From assembly GCA_017443165.1 (NCBI GenBank), contig JAFSOW010000158.1, positions 1-7,426 of the forward strand: a DNA stretch of 7,426 bases, written 5' to 3'. Position 1 is the stretch's first letter. The number at the start of each line of letters is the position of its first letter. This document shows, in pieces, positions 5,755 through 7,426 of this stretch. The translations under genes and the position numbers were made by a program. This DNA is from Acidaminococcaceae bacterium. GTDB taxonomy: Bacteria; Bacillota; Negativicutes; Acidaminococcales; Acidaminococcaceae. The notes beneath the pieces are model-generated. The model had not been told where the DNA came from and searched no databases. It was given only the letters and a program-made list of their open reading frames with translations.

Positions 5755-7426
5755 ATGAACAAAATATACAAGTTGATCTGGAGTAAGGTACGGAACTGCT
5801 ACGTGGCGGTGAGCGAGATTGCAAAACGGAACGGGAAAGGCTGCGGTGCTGTTATTGGTGGCGCAGCTGTGAATGGCGGCGCGAAAGGAAAAAGCGGGCG
5901 TATTATGTCATCGCTGCACAAAGCCGGGAAACTTTCCGGTTCCCTGTGGGCGCCCCGGTATGTGGCAGCAGCGCTGGCCCTTGCCACCCTCTTCGCCGTG
6001 CCGGGACACGCAATGGCCAACAGTGGGGGGCATGTTGACGGCGACAGCTATAGAGGAGATCCGCCGGATTACACTGTCGTGATTGACGAAGATTTTAACG
6101 GTAATGTTTATGGCCGATACGGGAGTGAAAGTACCGCTGCTGAAAACGCAACGGTGACCATCAGCGGCGGTGCGGTGGATGCAGATGTGGTTGGCGGTTA
6201 CATTTACGGTAAGACAGGCAGCGCTACAGGTAACACGGTGAACATGTCCGGCGGCACGGTGTACGCTGTGTATGGCGGACATGTGTTCAGTCCTAGTTAT
6301 TTCGGTAGTGGCAATGCCACTGGCAATACGGTGAGCATCAGCGGCGGCGAGGTGGGCGCTGTGTATGGCGGGTGCAGTAATGTAGGCAGCGCTACAGGTA
6401 ACACGGTGAACATGTCCGGCGGCGCAGTGAAAGAAATGTATGGCGGACATGCGTCCGGTGATGCCATAAATAATATTGTTGAATTCAGCAAAGGTCAGAT
6501 TTCAAACGGTTCGTTATATGGCGGATATGCGTCCGGTACCGGCGCAGCCAAAAGCAACACGGTGGAAATCAAAGGTGGTACTGTCGAAGCTGGTTCAGTG
6601 TATGGCGGGTACAGTAATAGCGGCACGGCAGGCGGTGAAAACGCAGGAGAAGGAAACAAAGTAATTTTTAATGTCGCAGAGGGTGCTGCTGATGGGTCGG
6701 TGACTGGCTCTGTGTATGGCGGGTACAGCGGTTCCGGCAGTGTTACGGGAAATAGCATTGAAGGGAATCGTGCCGTCGTGATTAACCTGTACGGTGGATA
6801 TGTGGCCGGTGGCAGTGGTGCAGCCAGCAGGAACTCGATTAATGTCAACAAAGCAGACGGGAATTACGTTGTTGGCGGATATGCCGGAGGAACGGGTGAA
6901 GCAAATTACAACAAGGTTTCACTCGGAGAAGGCAGTATGATGAACTATTATGTGGCCGGCGGCTATAGCTTTTCCGGCGCTGCAGCCAATAATAATGATG
7001 TTACAATTAAAGGAGGCACGGTAACTGAAAATGTGTATGGAGGCTATGCAGCTAACGGCGATGCAAAAAACAACACTGTAAGTATCAGCGACAGTAATTT
7101 GTTAGAGGGGAATTTGTACGGCGGTTACGGGACGGGTGACGTTGTCACAGGCAATACACTTGTTATCAGTGGAAGCAATGATGTTAGCTTTGATAGTACT
7201 GAAGGCCATGTTAAAAACTTTAAGACCATTAAGCTCGCGGATGACCTGAAGTGGAGCGATGGCGCCACAGTATTGGCGGCAAACCAGTTTGACACCAATG
7301 CGGACGGCACCAGGGCTTCCCTTGACGTTACAAACGCGACGAAAGACGGAAGCGAATTTGTCAAAACTGCTGCCGATGGGCAGATGACGCTGCTGGCGTC
7401 CGAGACCGCAGATGATTTTGCGACCC
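5755..7426 (+). CDS. Large YGG-repeat surface protein, probable type V autotransporter (3' end missing)
   Basis: The frame is open for 557 codons and runs off the right edge. Residues 1-29 (MNKIYKLIWS...CYVAVSEIAKRNGKG) are an ESPR, the N-terminal extension of long signal peptides in type V secreted proteins of Gram-negative bacteria. A Gly/Lys-rich linker (30-67) precedes the hydrophobic core YVAAALALATLFAVPG (69-84). Signal peptidase would cut at HAMA|NS after residue 88. The passenger has thirteen Y/V-G-G-Y/H-type units from residue 120 to 456, mostly 25-31 residues apart. The unit pattern is roughly N-T-V-x-I-S-G-G-x-V-x-x-x-V-Y-G-G-Y, suited to a beta-helix or beta-solenoid. Residues 462-557 are non-repetitive and contain KTIKLADDLKWSDGATVL, as often seen where such passengers approach the barrel. 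The C-terminal beta-barrel should lie beyond the window; without it the secretion class is inferred. A role in adhesion or biofilm is plausible, not shown. Confidence 0.82.
   Translation, partial: MNKIYKLIWSKVRNCYVAVSEIAKRNGKGCGAVIGGAAVNGGAKGKSGRIMSSLHKAGKLSGSLWAPRYVAAALALATLFAVPGHAMANSGGHVDGDSYRGDPPDYTVVIDEDFNGNVYGRYGSESTAAENATVTISGGAVDADVVGGYIYGKTGSATGNTVNMSGGTVYAVYGGHVFSPSYFGSGNATGNTVSISGGEVGAVYGGCSNVGSATGNTVNMSGGAVKEMYGGHASGDAINNIVEFSKGQISNGSLYGGYASGTGAAKSNTVEIKGGTVEAGSVYGGYSNSGTAGGENAGEGNKVIFNVAEGAADGSVTGSVYGGYSGSGSVTGNSIEGNRAVVINLYGGYVAGGSGAASRNSINVNKADGNYVVGGYAGGTGEANYNKVSLGEGSMMNYYVAGGYSFSGAAANNNDVTIKGGTVTENVYGGYAANGDAKNNTVSISDSNLLEGNLYGGYGTGDVVTGNTLVISGSNDVSFDSTEGHVKNFKTIKLADDLKWSDGATVLAANQFDTNADGTRASLDVTNATKDGSEFVKTAADGQMTLLASETADDFAT
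6070..7130 (+). repeat. Array of 13 degenerate 81-bp coding repeats (YGG units)
   Basis: Unit centres (first Gly codon of the YGG/VGG motif) fall at 6112, 6193, 6274, 6367, 6442, 6520, 6604, 6718, 6793, 6874, 6958, 7039 and 7120. Intervals in residues are 27, 27, 31, 25, 26, 28, 38, 25, 27, 28, 27 and 27, so 81 bp is the basic length, with indels always in whole codons. The first unit has YGRY in place of YGGY. Units differ strongly at the DNA level except for one 40-bp pair. Confidence 0.85.
6216..6423 (+). repeat. 40-bp perfect direct repeat within the YGG array
   Basis: Positions 6216-6255 and 6384-6423 are identical, encoding GSATGNTVNMSGG twice, 168 bp (56 residues, two units) apart. 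The flanking unit between them has diverged. This suggests a recent duplication or gene-conversion event. Recombination between the copies would remove or add two units without breaking the frame. Confidence 0.85.

Noticed and set aside
5908..6450. 180-codon open frame on the minus strand, rich in His, Ala and Thr.
   Set aside because: It is antisense to the YGG repeats. Its repetitive sequence is the complement of the repeated glycine-rich codons, and it has no ribosome site.
6070..7130. Regular repeats resembling a CRISPR array.
   Set aside because: The repeats are degenerate, fully coding in one frame, 81 bp apart and without separate spacers.

Overview
The window looks like chromosome from a diderm Firmicute (class Negativicutes, e.g. 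the Veillonella/Megasphaera/Dialister/Selenomonas relatives). The clearest pointer is the partial gene at the right edge. It has an ESPR-type extended signal peptide (MNKIYKLIWS...) followed by a long glycine-rich passenger with YGG repeats, which needs an outer membrane. The lipoprotein signal, strong AGGAGG-type ribosome sites and A/T-rich sigma-70-like promoters fit the same group. The species cannot be read from this sequence.

Layout: (1) Positions 1-57 hold the first codons of a leftward gene, probably an AAA_14/DUF4143 ATPase, with a near-consensus promoter at 91-119. (2) Positions 143-292 hold a broken piece of a TPR protein, with no start codon, in the same frame as the gene upstream of it. 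A possible terminator lies inside it. (3) Positions 293-5277 hold a leftward five-gene ABC importer operon of the nickel/dipeptide/oligopeptide family: permease B, permease C, a substrate-binding lipoprotein, then two ATPases. It has one strong promoter (5328-5356) embedded in a perfect 10+10 bp inverted repeat. An internal terminator-like hairpin (1887-1920) separates the binding-protein gene from the ATPase genes. (4) Positions 5423-5750 are intergenic: a leftward terminator with no convincing gene feeding it, an unassigned stretch, and a rightward promoter. (5) From 5755 to the right edge runs a large surface protein, probably a type V autotransporter, with 13 YGG units spaced about 27 residues apart.

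Working together: the two permeases form the inner-membrane channel, the two ATPases drive it, and the lipoprotein captures substrate on the periplasmic face. The short, NikD/NikE-sized ATPases favour a nickel- or small-ligand-type system over a classic Opp system. The binding protein lacks histidine in its C-terminal half, so the ligand stays open. The autotransporter is divergently oriented and independently promoted, and nothing seen ties it functionally to the importer.

The items most worth a second look are the operon's operator palindrome, the overlapping hairpins ahead of the ATPase genes, the long linker in the autotransporter signal peptide, the repeat array with a 40-bp perfect duplication, and the TPR relic. 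I saw no clear evidence of a wholly new system.
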